Positions 1-9,450 of a stretch of DNA of 18,475 nt are shown here, in pieces. How positions within the stretch are numbered: the first letter of the stretch is position 1; each line of letters starts with the position of its first letter. The DNA is from Candidatus Peribacteria bacterium (GTDB lineage: Bacteria > Patescibacteria > JAEDAM01 > Absconditabacterales > Absconditicoccaceae). The position numbers and the translations under genes were made by a program. Where the stretch lies: positions 1 to 18,475 of the forward strand of contig JAITQZ010000044.1 of the NCBI GenBank assembly GCA_031288635.1, written 5' to 3'. A model generated the notes under the pieces. That model did no database searches and was not told the origin of the DNA. It saw only the letters and a list, made by a program, of their open reading frames with translations.

Positions 1-2
1 AT

Positions 3-818
3 ACCGGTGTAATAGGTGAATATACTTTGCTCTATACGTATACTGACCCTGCTGGGAATGCCGCTTCGTGAACGAGAATCGTGGAAGTAGTAGATGTTCC
101 TCCTTCTCCTCCAGGTCAATCTTCTACCAGCTGAGGTGGCGGTGGAAGGAGCTTACAAAAGGACAGTTGCCCAAATGGAGATCTCAGCCCAAGTTATTAT
201 GATGGTAGGTGTGAAAATATCCCCTTTTCTAAAGGGGAAAGCTCCGAATGAGCGGGGGATTTTCCATGAACAACTGAGCATTGAGTAGCGGATGCTTCCG
301 ATAGTACTTCCATGTATCATACCGCTTACGAATGGGCGAAAAGACATGGAATTACTCCAGCAAACACCTATGAAACAGTCAGAATCTCCGATGCGATTAT
401 CAGAGCAGAGATGGCGAAAATAATTGCTACCTTTGCTACCAAACTTCTTCAGAAAATTCCAGATACAGAAAAATTTGCATGTACTCAGTTCGATGACTTG
501 CACCAAGCGAATGATGACTTACAACCATATATAGTAACATCTTGCCAACTGGGACTGATGGGAATGAACGGTGACGGTACTGGAGTTCAAGAGGAATTCT
601 TTCCAGCCAGAACCATTACCAGAGCCGAAGTAGGGACAATCCTTTCCAGACTCCTGCGAGGGACAACCTATGCTACTCAATCAAGTGATGAAACTTATTA
701 TAGTAGACATCTGCAAGCATTGAAGAATGCGGGTATTATAAAAGTCATCTCACAGCCTGAAATGTTGGAACTCAGAGGAAATATTCTGTTGATGCTTCTA
801 ACGAGTCGAGAGAGATAA
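3..818 (+). CDS. Secreted surface protein, C-terminal part: Ig-like module plus SLH-like repeats (5' end outside window)
   Basis: The open frame runs in from the window edge and ends at TAA 816-818, leaving 271 visible residues when TGA is read as Gly (for example at 69, 132, 249, 267 and 282). The first 30 residues (GEYTLLYTYTDPAGNAAS) match the end of a bacterial Ig-like/HYR/DUF5011 module. A Ser/Pro/Gly linker follows. From about residue 100 onward are SLH-like units: AYEWAKRHGIT, then IIRAEMAKIIATFA; later PARTITRAEVGTILSRLLRG; and HLQALKNAGII. SLH repeats usually hold proteins on the cell surface, so this is probably an exported, wall-associated or self-assembling protein (inference). 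The start and signal peptide are not visible. A standard-code reading would begin at 312 and miss the Ig-like part. A GC-rich palindromic stretch at 217-265 sits in frame in the linker. Confidence 0.8.
217..265. repeat. GC-rich palindromic element inside the surface-protein frame
   Basis: TCCCC and GGGGA arms enclose a short loop, and a GCGGGGGATTTT tail follows. The pattern of a CCCCTT..TAA(A)GGGG hairpin followed by G-run plus ATTTT is also seen, longer and on the other strand, inside truB (1324-1413). It is translated in frame here (residues IPFSKGESSEGAGDF). Membership of one family is my judgement from pattern only. Confidence 0.4.
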
Positions 819-832
819 GAGAGTTTCCCTAT

Positions 833-870
833 AAAATCTCCGCCTTTCACCTAGAGAGGAGGGGATTTTT
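833..870 (+). terminator. Intrinsic terminator between convergent surface-protein gene and truB
   Basis: A 13-bp stem pairs 833-845 (AAAATCTCCGCCT) with 857-869 (AGGAGGGGATTTT), with one G-U pair and one G-A mismatch. The loop is 11 nt and a T-run follows (TTTTTGCTTT). It lies 15 nt after the + strand stop. The stem's A/T end means it may also end the truB transcript on the other strand. Confidence 0.65.
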
Positions 871-873
871 GCT

Positions 874-1677
874 TTAGTTAGAAATGACCCTCCATTTCAT
901 CACTCCGATTTGTCCTCTCATATGATACTCCACCTCTTCGGGCAATACTAATTTTTCTAAACTCCATTCTCCCAAAGAAATCCTCCTCAACTCCGTTAAA
1001 ATCCCCCCAAGTCCAAATTCCTGTCCCAACCAATATCCAATCGAACGAATATACGTCCCCGAACCAACCGCTAACCTTACACGTAGCCTAGGAAACGCAT
1101 ATTCCAAAATCTCAAACGAATGCACTTTCATCACTCTGCTTTCTGAAATTTCTTTTCCTGAACGTGCTAGCTGATACAGCCTTTTCCCATCTTTCTTCTT
1201 CGCTGAAAAGGCAGGCAGAGGGAGTTCGTGAGAGGGGAGGAGAGATTTGAATTTTGCTTCGATTGCTTCACGAGTCGGAGCGGGAATTTCGGTATGGTTC
1301 ACAATAATTCCTTTCACCTGCTCAAAATCCCCCCTACCCCCCTTAACCCTCCCCCGCAGTACTGCGGGGTCTCCCTTACAAGGGGAGAGCCCAAAAGAGG
1401 GAAGTGAAAGGGGATATTCCTCATAGTTTTCCCGATATCCTAAATCCCACGTATCGCTCATCTTAGAAAAATCAATAACGGTTTCATACACTTTATCCAA
1501 ACCAATCAGAGCAGTCAGCCTTTTGGTTCCTTTTCCGATTCACAACACCATCAATCCTGTTGCTTTCGGGTCGAGCGTTCCACTATGTCCAATTTTCTGT
1601 CCAGGGAAAACGTGTTTCATACGCTTCACAATATCAAAACTTGAAAGTTCCAAAGGTTTATCCACCGCTATCAACAT
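874..1677 (-). CDS. truB: tRNA pseudouridine(55) synthase TruB
   Basis: TruB converts U55 of the tRNA T-loop to pseudouridine. The 267-residue frame starts at ATG 1677-1675 (MLIAVDKPLELSSFDIV), the usual TruB N-terminus, and ends at TAA 876-874. The catalytic motif is IGHSGTLDPKATG, with catalytic Asp36. Downstream come AFSAKKKDGKRLYQLAR and GSGTYIRSIGYWLG, both conserved. A TGA within VLGIGKGTKR must be read as Gly. Under the standard code the gene would be cut and lose its active site. Residues from roughly 80 to 110 are an insertion rich in Pro, Gly and Arg, encoded by a GC-rich palindromic element (1324-1413), in the linker before the PTREAIEAK helix. It is convergent with the surface-protein gene. 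No Shine-Dalgarno is seen. Confidence 0.92.
1324..1413. repeat. In-frame palindromic element in truB
   Basis: The core at 1352-1369 is a perfect 18-nt palindrome (CCCCGCAGTACTGCGGGG). A second small hairpin (CTCCC/GGGGAG) spans 1371-1387, and C-runs plus ATTTT-like sequence lie outside. On the truB strand it is read without a stop as part of the protein. The GC content and palindromic structure contrast with the surrounding gene, which suggests an inserted repeat of the kind known in Rickettsia coding genes. Confidence 0.6.
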
Positions 1678-1778
1678 TGCTTCAAAACAAAAATAAAAAT
1701 CGGTTTCACTATACGGAACCGACCTTTCAATGCAATACGTAATACCATCCGTTAGTCAGACGCGTTAAAAACGCATTC

Positions 1779-2147
1779 CTACATTACAGGAGGTTTCGTT
1801 CTGAAGGGTTGAACCACACGTCCATACTGTTCTCTAAGTTTCCCTTTTTTCTCTTTAATCTTATTTACGATTTCTCCCCTTTGAACACGAACAATTAAAA
1901 CTGTAATAAACAGCAAAATGCCCGCATCCAATCCGCTCACTAAAATAAACAGCCAATCAAAGAGGATAAATACTCCATAAAATATGGAAATCATATAATA
2001 CAAAAACCGCAGAAAATAAGTAGTAAAATTTGCACTCGGTATCCCCTGCAGCAAATCTTTAATCGTAGGAAAATAGGCAATCAAAGAAATAATTCCACTG
2101 ACTCCATATAAAGCAGTTAATATTCAGATTCAAAAATCAATGTGCAT
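1779..2147 (-). CDS. Small membrane protein, PQ-loop/SemiSWEET-like
   Basis: The 122-residue protein starts at ATG 2147-2145 and ends at TAG 1781-1779. Two TGA-coded glycines near the start (MHIDFGIGIL) are needed to reach this start. It has three or four hydrophobic segments. The stretch SLIAYFPTIKDLLQGIPSAN followed by a Tyr/Phe-rich helix resembles a PQ-loop repeat (helix, Pro in A-Y-F-P, short polar turn, next helix), as in SemiSWEET transporters, which work as dimers of three-helix units. The C-terminal 35 residues are basic and probably cytoplasmic. It follows the similar protein at 2164-2490 with a 16-nt gap, so the two are one transcription unit. Substrate is unknown. It could also be a generic small membrane protein. 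Confidence 0.55.
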
Positions 2148-2163
2148 TGGGATAATAAGGGAG

Positions 2164-2490
2164 TTAAAAAAATCTCTTTTTCTTTGCAATCAGCTTTTTG
2201 AGTTTCTCTACGACATAGAGCTTTTTCTTGTAGACCATCCGTGCAAATGCTCCAATAAATAGGGCGAGCTCCACAGAAAAGACGATAGAAAAGAACACAT
2301 TGTCTATGACAAAAATAGCATACAAAAAGAAAATCACTGCCGCCAAGAGCCAAAACAGATAGTCGCGAACATTCCCCTGCACAAATTCATCATCGCCTTT
2401 CATCACTTTGGGAATATAGGCACTAAATGTTGCCAGTCCTGCCAACCCATAAAACGTGATGAAAACCCACAAAAGCCATTCTACAATCAT
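2164..2490 (-). CDS. Small membrane protein, PQ-loop/SemiSWEET-like (first gene of pair)
   Basis: The 108-residue frame starts at ATG 2490-2488, with TAA directly upstream in frame, so the start is certain. It ends at TAA 2166-2164. There are three hydrophobic segments (about residues 5-25, 45-65 and 68-88) and a Lys-rich tail (KKKLYVVEKLKKLIAKKKRFF with charges at the end). The pattern GLATFSAYIPKVMKGDDEFVQ followed by a membrane helix resembles a PQ-loop repeat and parallels the downstream neighbour. The two proteins may pair as a heterodimer, as PQ-loop half-units do (inference). Confidence 0.55.
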   Translation of the reverse strand: MIVEWLLWVFITFYGLAGLATFSAYIPKVMKGDDEFVQGNVRDYLFWLLAAVIFFLYAIFVIDNVFFSIVFSVELALFIGAFARMVYKKKLYVVEKLKKLIAKKKRFF

Positions 2491-2534
2491 TTAAGAGAGG
2501 GAAAAAAATAAAAAACTGAAATTTTCTCTTAATA

Positions 2535-2562
2535 ATTGTATTCCTAATTTTTCAAAAAACAA
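2535..2562 (-). promoter_or_regulatory. Candidate promoter for the small membrane-protein pair
   Basis: On the minus strand TTGTTT (2562-2557) and TACAAT (2540-2535) are separated by 16 nt, about 45 nt before the ATG at 2490. Chance matches are easy in this AT-rich intergenic stretch. Confidence 0.4.
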
Positions 2563-2582
2563 CTTTTCAGAGACTTTTTTTG

Positions 2583-2610
2583 TTGTATTCTAGAATCCAA
2601 ACGATATACT
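2583..2610 (+). promoter_or_regulatory. Candidate promoter for the DKNYY lipoprotein gene
   Basis: TTGTAT (2583-2588), a 16-nt spacer and TATACT (2605-2610) lie about 54 nt before the ATG at 2664, back to back with the minus-strand candidate. Confidence 0.4.
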
Positions 2611-2663
2611 ACTTTAGTCATTCAACACTCAATTTTCCTCTTTAAACTTTCCTCTCTCTTCCA

Positions 2664-4529
2664 ATGGGTATAAAATGTTGACTTGTCTTTTCTGCTTTGT
2701 TGAGTATCGTGTTGGGATGTTCCCAACAGGGAAGTGCTTATCAACTTACTAGCGAAGACTTCCAAACAGTACACCAGATTACACAAATTATTCAGCAGGC
2801 AGAGTATGGTAGTCCTGCTTCATCTCATAATCAACGTTTCTGGGAACAGTATAGAGCACTTTTTAATAGACAAACCTCTGAGAGGAAAAAACGTATCCTC
2901 TTTGAAGTATATTATACGGGAAGTTATCTTGCTGAAGAAATAGGTGATACTGTAGAACATACTGACCTAGCAAGTTTACAGATATTATCTGATACTTACT
3001 GGAAAGACAGAAACCACATCTACTATATGGGTTACCTGCAAGATGGAGAAGTGTTTGATTGGTGAGAAGGAATTTCCCATACTCTAACAGGGGTGGATTA
3101 TGCGACGTTTCAAGTCTATGATACCAGACATCAAATAAAAGACTTAGAGCATAGCTATAATTATCAAAGAGCAGTGAGTTTTGAAGGTACAGAAATATTC
3201 GTGTATTATGCGAAGGATAAAAATCACGTCTATTTCAATGGGTTGCCTATTCAAGGAGCTAATCCAGATACGTACGAAGTGCTAGAACGAGGAATTTTTG
3301 CCAAAGATGATAGTCAGATTTTTTTTCGTTCTTGGTATGAACCTTATGCTCCAAATATTCCTTTGCAAGGTGTGGATGTGGAAACCTTTGAAGTTTTGAG
3401 CTGGGAATATGCAAAAGACAAGCAAAATGTGTATGAAGTATTCGATTGTGGTGGTGGAAGCGGGAGAGAAGCGTGTATCGAAAGAGTAAAAAATGCTGAC
3501 CCAACAACTTTTGTAGTTCCTCCTTCTGCTCTATTTCAACAGCAGGACGTAGTTGCTTATGATAAAAATGCTTTATACACAAGAGGAGGATTTAGGGTAG
3601 TTTGAGGGGATAGTGCAACATTTAAGATAATGAGTTATCAATATGCAAAAGATAAAAATGCGGTGTATTGTTTGGGAGATACTTACCCTGAAGCAAAAAA
3701 AATTCCGTGAGCAGAGGCACATTCCTTTCAATCTTTTGAGGATTACTCTGCGAAGGATACCAATCATTACTACTATCAATGTAAATTTGCTCCTGAGACA
3801 ACGACTACTCTCTATGGCGAAAGGGAGCTCTACTTTTATTTCAAAAGACAAGAACAACGTGCTACAAAAATTTCCGATGACATTGAACGCCTTTCAGATT
3901 GGTCTTTCTATTATGCAGATAAAAAAACAAACAGGCTGTATGTTCGAAAAGATAGGTTAGAAGCAACTGACCTTCCTTACAGTTGATTTCAACTGCTTAC
4001 AGGGGAGGGCATCATTGCAGGATTTGGAAAATATGAAAACCAGCTGTATTTCTATGGAAAACTTGTACCAAATGTGGATTTGAAAAGTTTGAATTTGCAT
4101 GTGCTGTTTGGAGAGTATGCAAATCACCATATCATACAGGATAAGAATGCAGTGTACTATGTTACTTGATATGACATTCAAATCATTACGGGAGCCGATA
4201 GTGCAACCTTTACAGGCATTACGTATCATTATGCTTATCCTGACGGAACGAGTTCTGAGGTAACTTTACGAGATTACTATCAAGACAAACGTCAGGTGTA
4301 TCGGACTGATATTCCCATGCTAAACGTGGATAAAGCCAGCTTTCAATACCTTTGAACAGCTTATAGATATGGGAAAGTAAGGTATAGTAGAGATAAAACA
4401 CACGTGTATGCTAATGCGAATATCATCACAGGAGCAGATGTGAAAACATTCAGAGTTGTCTGAGGGATAGAGCGGTTTGACGCAATGGATAAAAATGAGT
4501 TTTACAGAGGAGGAGAAAAAGTAGAATAA
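2664..4529 (+). CDS. Lipoprotein made of DKNYY repeats
   Basis: The 621-residue frame starts at ATG 2664, ends at TAA 4527-4529 and contains eight TGA-coded glycines (2679, 3063, 3603 and five more). The N-terminus MGIKCGLVFSALLSIVLGCS is a signal peptide ending in a lipobox, with Cys19 as likely lipid anchor. The rest repeats a unit of about 40-60 residues: YAKDKNHVYFNG, then a loop with GANPDTYEVL, then the next unit (YAKDKQNVY, AKDDSQIFF, YAKDKNAVY, QDKNAVYY, RDKTHVYAN and others). This is the DKNYY family, a beta-rich surface repeat without known enzymatic function. A standard-code reading breaks it into five or more fragments. The start has a pyrimidine-rich tract before it and no Shine-Dalgarno. 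Confidence 0.88.
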
Positions 4530-4620
4530 AAAATACTGTTAGACTCTTGTATTCGTAATAAAAATCATTAAAAGAAAACTACGAGACTTCCAACTTTTAT
4601 CTTTCAACTTTTCTCTCCCC

Positions 4621-6129
4621 ATGTCCTTCCCCTTAGAAACTATTGTAGCTCGAGCCAAAAGAAGATGATTTGCCTATCCCGGTTCTGAGATTTATGGTGG
4701 ACTGGCTAACGCACGAGACCTCTGACCTTATGGAGCCGAACTCAGAAGAAATATCATTGATGCACGGCGAAAACATTTTGTCCAAGAAAGACCCGATATG
4801 GTTGGACTGGATGCCTCCATTTTGATGAACCCTAGAGTTTGGGAGGCTTCCGGACACGTAGCCGGTTTTTCTGACCCTTTGGTGGACTGTAAGAAATGTA
4901 AAGCCAGAGAAAGAGCTGATAAGCTGATTGAAAATTTTATCACCAACCGTACACATAGGGACGGGTCTTGAACCCGTCCGAATGGCGATGTTTCATCGCC
5001 ATTATCCAATGCAAACGGCAAAGCCGTTTCCCCAGAACAATTTCTAGCAGAAATTAAAGAGAAAATCGGAGCAGACTCACTTCAACCCGAAGCCCGAACC
5101 TTCGAACAGCAAACAGCTTTCTTAAACACCTTCAAAGTAAAATGCCCCGAATGCGGAACCAGCGACCGAACTGAGCCAAAAAAATTCAATCTGATGTTCA
5201 AAACCCAACAAGGAGTCATTGACGGAGAGGGGAGAGACATTTACCTTCGTCCAGAAACCGCTCAAGGGATTTTCGTAAACTTCAAAAATATTTTGGATAC
5301 GACCAGAGTAAGAATTCCCTTTGGAATCGCTCAAATCGGAAAATCATTTAGAAACGAAATCACTCCGGGAAATTTTATGTTCCGTGTGCGTGAATTTGAA
5401 CAGATGGAGATTGAGTATTTTGTAGAAGACAGGATAGAAACCTGACTAAAGACCTTACAACAATGGAAAGAAACCAGTGAAGAGCGACGAACGGAGAAAA
5501 TTGGAATCAAGAAGGAAAACCTCAGATTTAGAGAACACGACCCAAAAGAACTCGCCTTTTATAGTAAAGGAACGTGGGATGTAGAATACAATTTTCCACG
5601 AGGACGAGGAGAATTGCAAGGTATCGCCTACAGAACCGATTACGACCTAAAACAGCACCAAGCATACTCCGGAAAAGATTTGCAATACACCGACCCAATG
5701 ACCGGAAAAAGATATTTGCCTCACTGTGTGGAACCTTCACGAGGACTGACAAGAGCAATTTTGACTGCAATGATTGATGCATATGACGAAGAAGCCTACA
5801 CCAACCAAAAAGGCGAGACAGAAACGAGAGTGGTTGCCAGATTTCATCCCGCTATTGCACCCGTAAAATTTGCTATTCTCCCCCTCATCAAAAAGGATGA
5901 GCAACAAGTAAACATCTGACTCGACCTTTTCAAACAGCTTTCCAAACACTATAAATGTGAATACGACGACAATGGAGCCATCGGAAAAAGATATCGTAGA
6001 CAAGACGAAATCGGGACTCCTTACTGTATCACCATTGACCAGCAGAGCTTAGAAGATGGAACCGTCACCATCAGAGAAAGAGATAATATGCAACAAAAAA
6101 GAATACATCCAACAGAAATAGCTCTCTAA
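4621..6129 (+). CDS. glyS: Glycyl-tRNA synthetase (class II, alpha2 type)
   Basis: It charges tRNA-Gly, including in this lineage the tRNA that decodes UGA. The 502-residue frame has five TGA codons, two of them in the diagnostic N-terminus: [20 protein letters not shown], then [11 protein letters not shown]. Paired zinc cysteines appear as DCKKC (about residue 88) and CPEC (about 174), followed by [35 protein letters not shown] and [14 protein letters not shown] are class II motif regions, and [14 protein letters not shown] lies near motif 3. The anticodon-binding region ([10 protein letters not shown]...) completes it. Residues about 113-137 come from three consecutive DNA palindromes inserted in frame. 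The ATG at 4621 follows a CTCTCCCC tract with no Shine-Dalgarno. Synthesis of this enzyme needs UGA-to-Gly decoding, which makes it dependent on its own product. Confidence 0.95.
4959..5029. repeat. Three back-to-back palindromes inserted in frame in glyS
   Basis: Hairpin 1 (4959-4979) has arms GGACGGGT/ACCCGTCC and a 5-nt loop. Hairpin 2 (4981-5003) has arms AATGGCGATG/CATCGCCATT and a TTT loop. Hairpin 3 (5013-5029) has arms AAACGGC/GCCGTTT and an AAA loop. All arms are perfect. The 71 nt are translated without a TAA or TAG, with one TGA as Gly in hairpin 1, and lie in the linker between the first zinc-cysteine pair and the catalytic region. A composite repeat of the palindromic-element type is the likeliest source. 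Confidence 0.75.
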
Positions 6130-6172
6130 AACTGTGAAAGCTGAAAAAAAACTTCGTGAACCCAATAAAAAG

Positions 6173-6200
6173 TTGCAAAATAAGATGGAATGCTTATAAT
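6173..6200 (+). promoter_or_regulatory. Promoter of the beta-propeller gene
   Basis: TTGCAA (6173-6178), a 16-nt spacer and a perfect TATAAT (6195-6200), with TG three bases before the -10 box. It sits 33 nt before the start at 6233, in the only gap between glyS and this gene. Confidence 0.7.
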
Positions 6201-6232
6201 ATTAGTATAATTTTTTATCATTTCTCAATGCA

Positions 6233-8464
6233 ATGACTAATAAAACTCTTTTCCTCTTTGCAATAGCTTTAGTTGCTACCTTCACTTTCTCGACGTTCAC
6301 CTTTGCAGCAACAAACGTTGACGACCAAATCACAGACACCTTAAATCAGAAAACACAGGACGAACTCCTCCAGCAGGCTACAACGCTGAATGAAAAAATC
6401 ACCTTTACTCCAGTCAATTCCTGTCAATCGATGGAAACCGTTTTCAGCGACTTCCTCGAAACTTACAAGAAATATTATCCGGAAAGACCATATTATTACG
6501 GTTATGATGTTCTTTTCGAAGCTCCTATGACAAATAGTGTATCTTTCGAAGCTGTTGAACGTGCAAAGGTTAATGATGTTGCAGGCATCGCGGACGCACC
6601 AACTGCTGGATGAGGCTCTGAGTATTCCACAACTAACCTGCAAAAAGCCAATGTGGACGAACCAGAAATTTTGAAAAGCAATGGAGAATACCTTTTCTAT
6701 TACGCAAATACCAACTATGGAAATGACAGCTACATTTCTATTCTCAAAGCTCCAAAAAAAGCTGACCTCAGCGATGCCGAAGTGCTAAAGAAAATTACCA
6801 TTCCTGCTACGTTGAGTAATATTCAGCTTTTTCTCCAAAATAACTACCTTATCATTTTAGGGACCAGATATAGCCAAACAGAAAGTGTCCTTGGAAATGC
6901 ACGCAGCATTGCTATTGTGTATGATATTACCGATATGGAACACCTTCTCTTGAAAAAACTGATAGAAGTTCAAGGCTCCTACCAAGACGCCAGAATTGTG
7001 GACGGAGAACTGTATCTGATTTCCAATATCTCTCTCAATCGGTACGATATCGCCTATGCAGAAAAACCGTTTGTTTTCAATGATATCTTACCGACTTCCA
7101 TAGAACTGGTTCTCAAAGCAAATCCTACTTCTGCCCTAACGGGGAACATTCTCAATTCCTACAATAAAATAAAAACCTCACTTCCTTGCAACAGCATTTT
7201 CTATCTCTTCCCAAGTGAGGAAACCCTCAAAGAACACTATCTCTTACCAAATTTTACGCTGATTTCTAAACTCTCTTTGGAAAATGTAGAAAAAAAGCTG
7301 GAACAAAAACTTGTTTTCGGTGCAGTGGATGAGTTTCATATGTCAGAAGAAGCATTATATCTTCCTTCTCCTATCTATTTCTCCAGTCCAAGGAAATGCT
7401 TGTGATGTTGGCGACCAACCTACAATGCAGGACAAAATACCTTAATCCATAAATTCACCTTAGGGAAAACCGTAGATTATCAGACTTCTCTTATCGTTCC
7501 GTGAACGCCACTCAACCAATATGCAATGGACGAAGATGAAAAAGGAAATTTCAGAATTCTGACTAAAACTCGGTCGCCAAACTTAGCAACACAATTCTTT
7601 GTCTTTGATAAAAACTTTAAACTTGCAGGACAATTACTCAATATTGAGCCGTGAGAGGAATTCAAATCTTCCAGATATATTGGAGATAAACTGTATTTGG
7701 TAACTTTCCAGCAAATTGACCCGCTTTTTGTAGTAGATGTAGCAGACATCACGCAACCAAAAATTGTTGGAGAACTAAAAATTCCGTGATATAGCACGTA
7801 TCTTCATCCGTATGAAGCAGCAAAAAACAACATCCAATATCTCATTGGGCTTGGTTATTCTGTGAAAGATAACAGACGAGGTGGCGTGACGAATGACAGT
7901 ATGAAAGTGGATTTGTATAAGATTGACTACAATAAAAAAGAAACGTTGCAGACAAAATGTTCTTCTTTTGCTGTGAAAGGTGTAGATACCAGCAATACTA
8001 ATCTGTGTGTAAAATCCGATACTCCTTGTTCCGACATTCAAAAACTCTATGAAGAATGTGCCCACTCCGTCAATAGCGGAAATATCGCAGTAGAACTTGT
8101 CCATTCCTATGACTTCACTGGCGGAACTGCAACCTCTCCAGCTCTGAATAATCCGAGAATGTTTGTTCGAGATGTAAATAAAAAACTTCTTCTGCTTCCG
8201 GTGTTTATCTATGCACATGATTCAGAGACTTATAATCCTACGACAAACTTTGTAGGACTAAAAGGACTGACTATTCAGCCAAATGCGGAGATAAAAGAGA
8301 GTATAAGTCAGCATTTTACTTCTCTTTCTGGTACTCAATCTCGAGCTTTTACTACAGCGAGAGTTGGGTATTTAGGAGATGTGAACTATTTCTTATGGAA
8401 TGATTTCGCTGCCTTTACGAAAGGTGAGAAGATATTTATTTCTCATCTCTTGCTGATTTGATAA
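6233..8464 (+). CDS. Secreted protein with C-terminal beta-propeller domain
   Basis: The 743-residue frame begins MTNKTLFLFAIALVATFTFSTFTFAA, a clear signal peptide probably cut after FAA, and ends at TAA 8462-8464 after a TGA-coded Gly. Six TGA codons are read through. Features of the family 'secreted protein with C-terminal beta-propeller' (Pfam Beta_propel) are NVDEPEILKSNGEYLFYYA near residue 140, and IGDKLYLVTFQQIDPLFVV followed by DVADITQPKIVGELKIPGYS, the most conserved block of that family. The family is exported and of unknown biochemical role. A strong promoter precedes it. Another ATG at 6228 is out of frame. The final 30 residues (SGTQSRAFTTARVGYLGDVN onward) are encoded by a segment found again, broken, at 9451-9561 and 15734-15812. 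Confidence 0.88.
8292..8395 (+). repeat. Repeat copy 1: propeller 3'-end segment (intact, in gene)
   Basis: This segment encodes KESISQHFTSLSGTQSRAF and on to DVNYFL in the propeller gene. Copies 2 (9451-9561) and 3 (15734-15812) align to it over about 100 and 78 nt, with scattered substitutions and a 1-nt gap in copy 3. This copy reads through correctly and is taken as the original. Confidence 0.85.
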
Positions 8465-8553
8465 TTTTCTAACCTTCCTATTGTATTTTCAAATAAAAAC
8501 AATATTTTGTAGTTAGTTTTCCAGAAAGTTCTTTTATTTTATGTACTATACTA

Positions 8554-9444
8554 ATGAAGAAAACATTCATTCGACTGCTTTCAATTCTCGTCTTCGCTCT
8601 CATTGCCTTTGCTGGCTTTTGCTACTATAGAGGTCCAGATGGCGTTTCACTTTTAAATCGCCTCAAACAAGGGTTTAGCAACATCATTGAAAATCGTCAC
8701 TGTGAAGAAGATGGGAAACCTTGCCAAATAATGCAAGAGCCAGTTGAAATAGAGGAAGAGCAAAAGGATATTGCCGAACAGGATTGAGATTGTGTACTAG
8801 AACAACTAGAAAACATTCAAGCAATCAAGATAGATAATGTAGTAAAGAATTGTGTCAGCAAGGAAAAAATTTGAGTGGTTCCCGATTGATTAGGTGGGGC
8901 TTGTTTTCCGGAGTATTTTATCATTGATGGAAAATTTGTTACACGGGATATGTGTTCTCGTGGATCACAACCAGATATCGTTTGTTCTCGTAAGGTAGAA
9001 GGCGATTATTATGAATATTTCACAAACGTATCACTTGATGCTCTCGAATTTATCAGTAGTGGAAACAACAGCAACATCAATCCTTATAGCCTTATTCTTG
9101 GGAAAGGATTACTTAATCATATTGTGAATAATCCGTACGGTAATCGAATATATTTTCTTCATGGAGATGAAAATTTTAAAGGATTTTCAAATGCACTATT
9201 ATGATGGACTGACTGAAAAAATTATTTTGTAGCTGGTCATAGGAGAAATGAGATGGGAGAGATATATGATAAAACCCCCTTATATTTTGTCATCAATGAT
9301 ACACTTTACGAAGCAGGAGAACGAGAATTTGCTGGAATTAAAAATGATACCGTAACGGTGCAAAGAATATCTAATCTTGTAGAAAATACTGAAACAATGA
9401 AAAGCACCTTTACTCTTGAAACTTGTGAAGTAGACCTAATGTAG
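8554..9444 (+). CDS. Membrane-anchored secreted protein of unknown function
   Basis: The 296-residue frame starts at ATG 8554 (MKKTFIRLLSILVFALIAFA), a signal anchor or signal peptide at residues 5-25, and ends at TAG 9442-9444. TGA-coded glycines occur after IAEQD, in IGVVPDGLGGACF and in LLGWTDGKNYF. The standard code would give three fragments. After the anchor comes an acidic stretch (EPVEIEEEQKDIAEQD), then a Cys-containing globular part with ACFPEYFIIDGKFVTRDMC and a C-terminal beta-like region ending TLETCEVDLM. I do not recognise the family. The even spread of cysteines suggests an extracellular fold. Directly after the TAG, in the same frame, lies repeat copy 2. Confidence 0.75.
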
Positions 9445-9450
9445 AGAGAA

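Noticed and set aside
94..288. Small proteins suggested by short open frames on either strand, such as 94-288, 153-506 (-), 3573-3857 (-) and 16696-16905
   Set aside because: They overlap real code-25 genes in other frames, lack family similarity and have compositions expected of shadow frames.
4959..4979. Intrinsic terminator inside glyS
   Set aside because: There is no T-run after any of the three hairpins and the sequence is translated within an otherwise intact gene.
4621..6129. glyS, truB, the DKNYY gene and the propeller gene as frameshifted or stop-ridden pseudogenes
   Set aside because: All interruptions are TGA in one continuous frame and fall on glycine positions. TAA and TAG are absent. 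The code, not decay, explains them.
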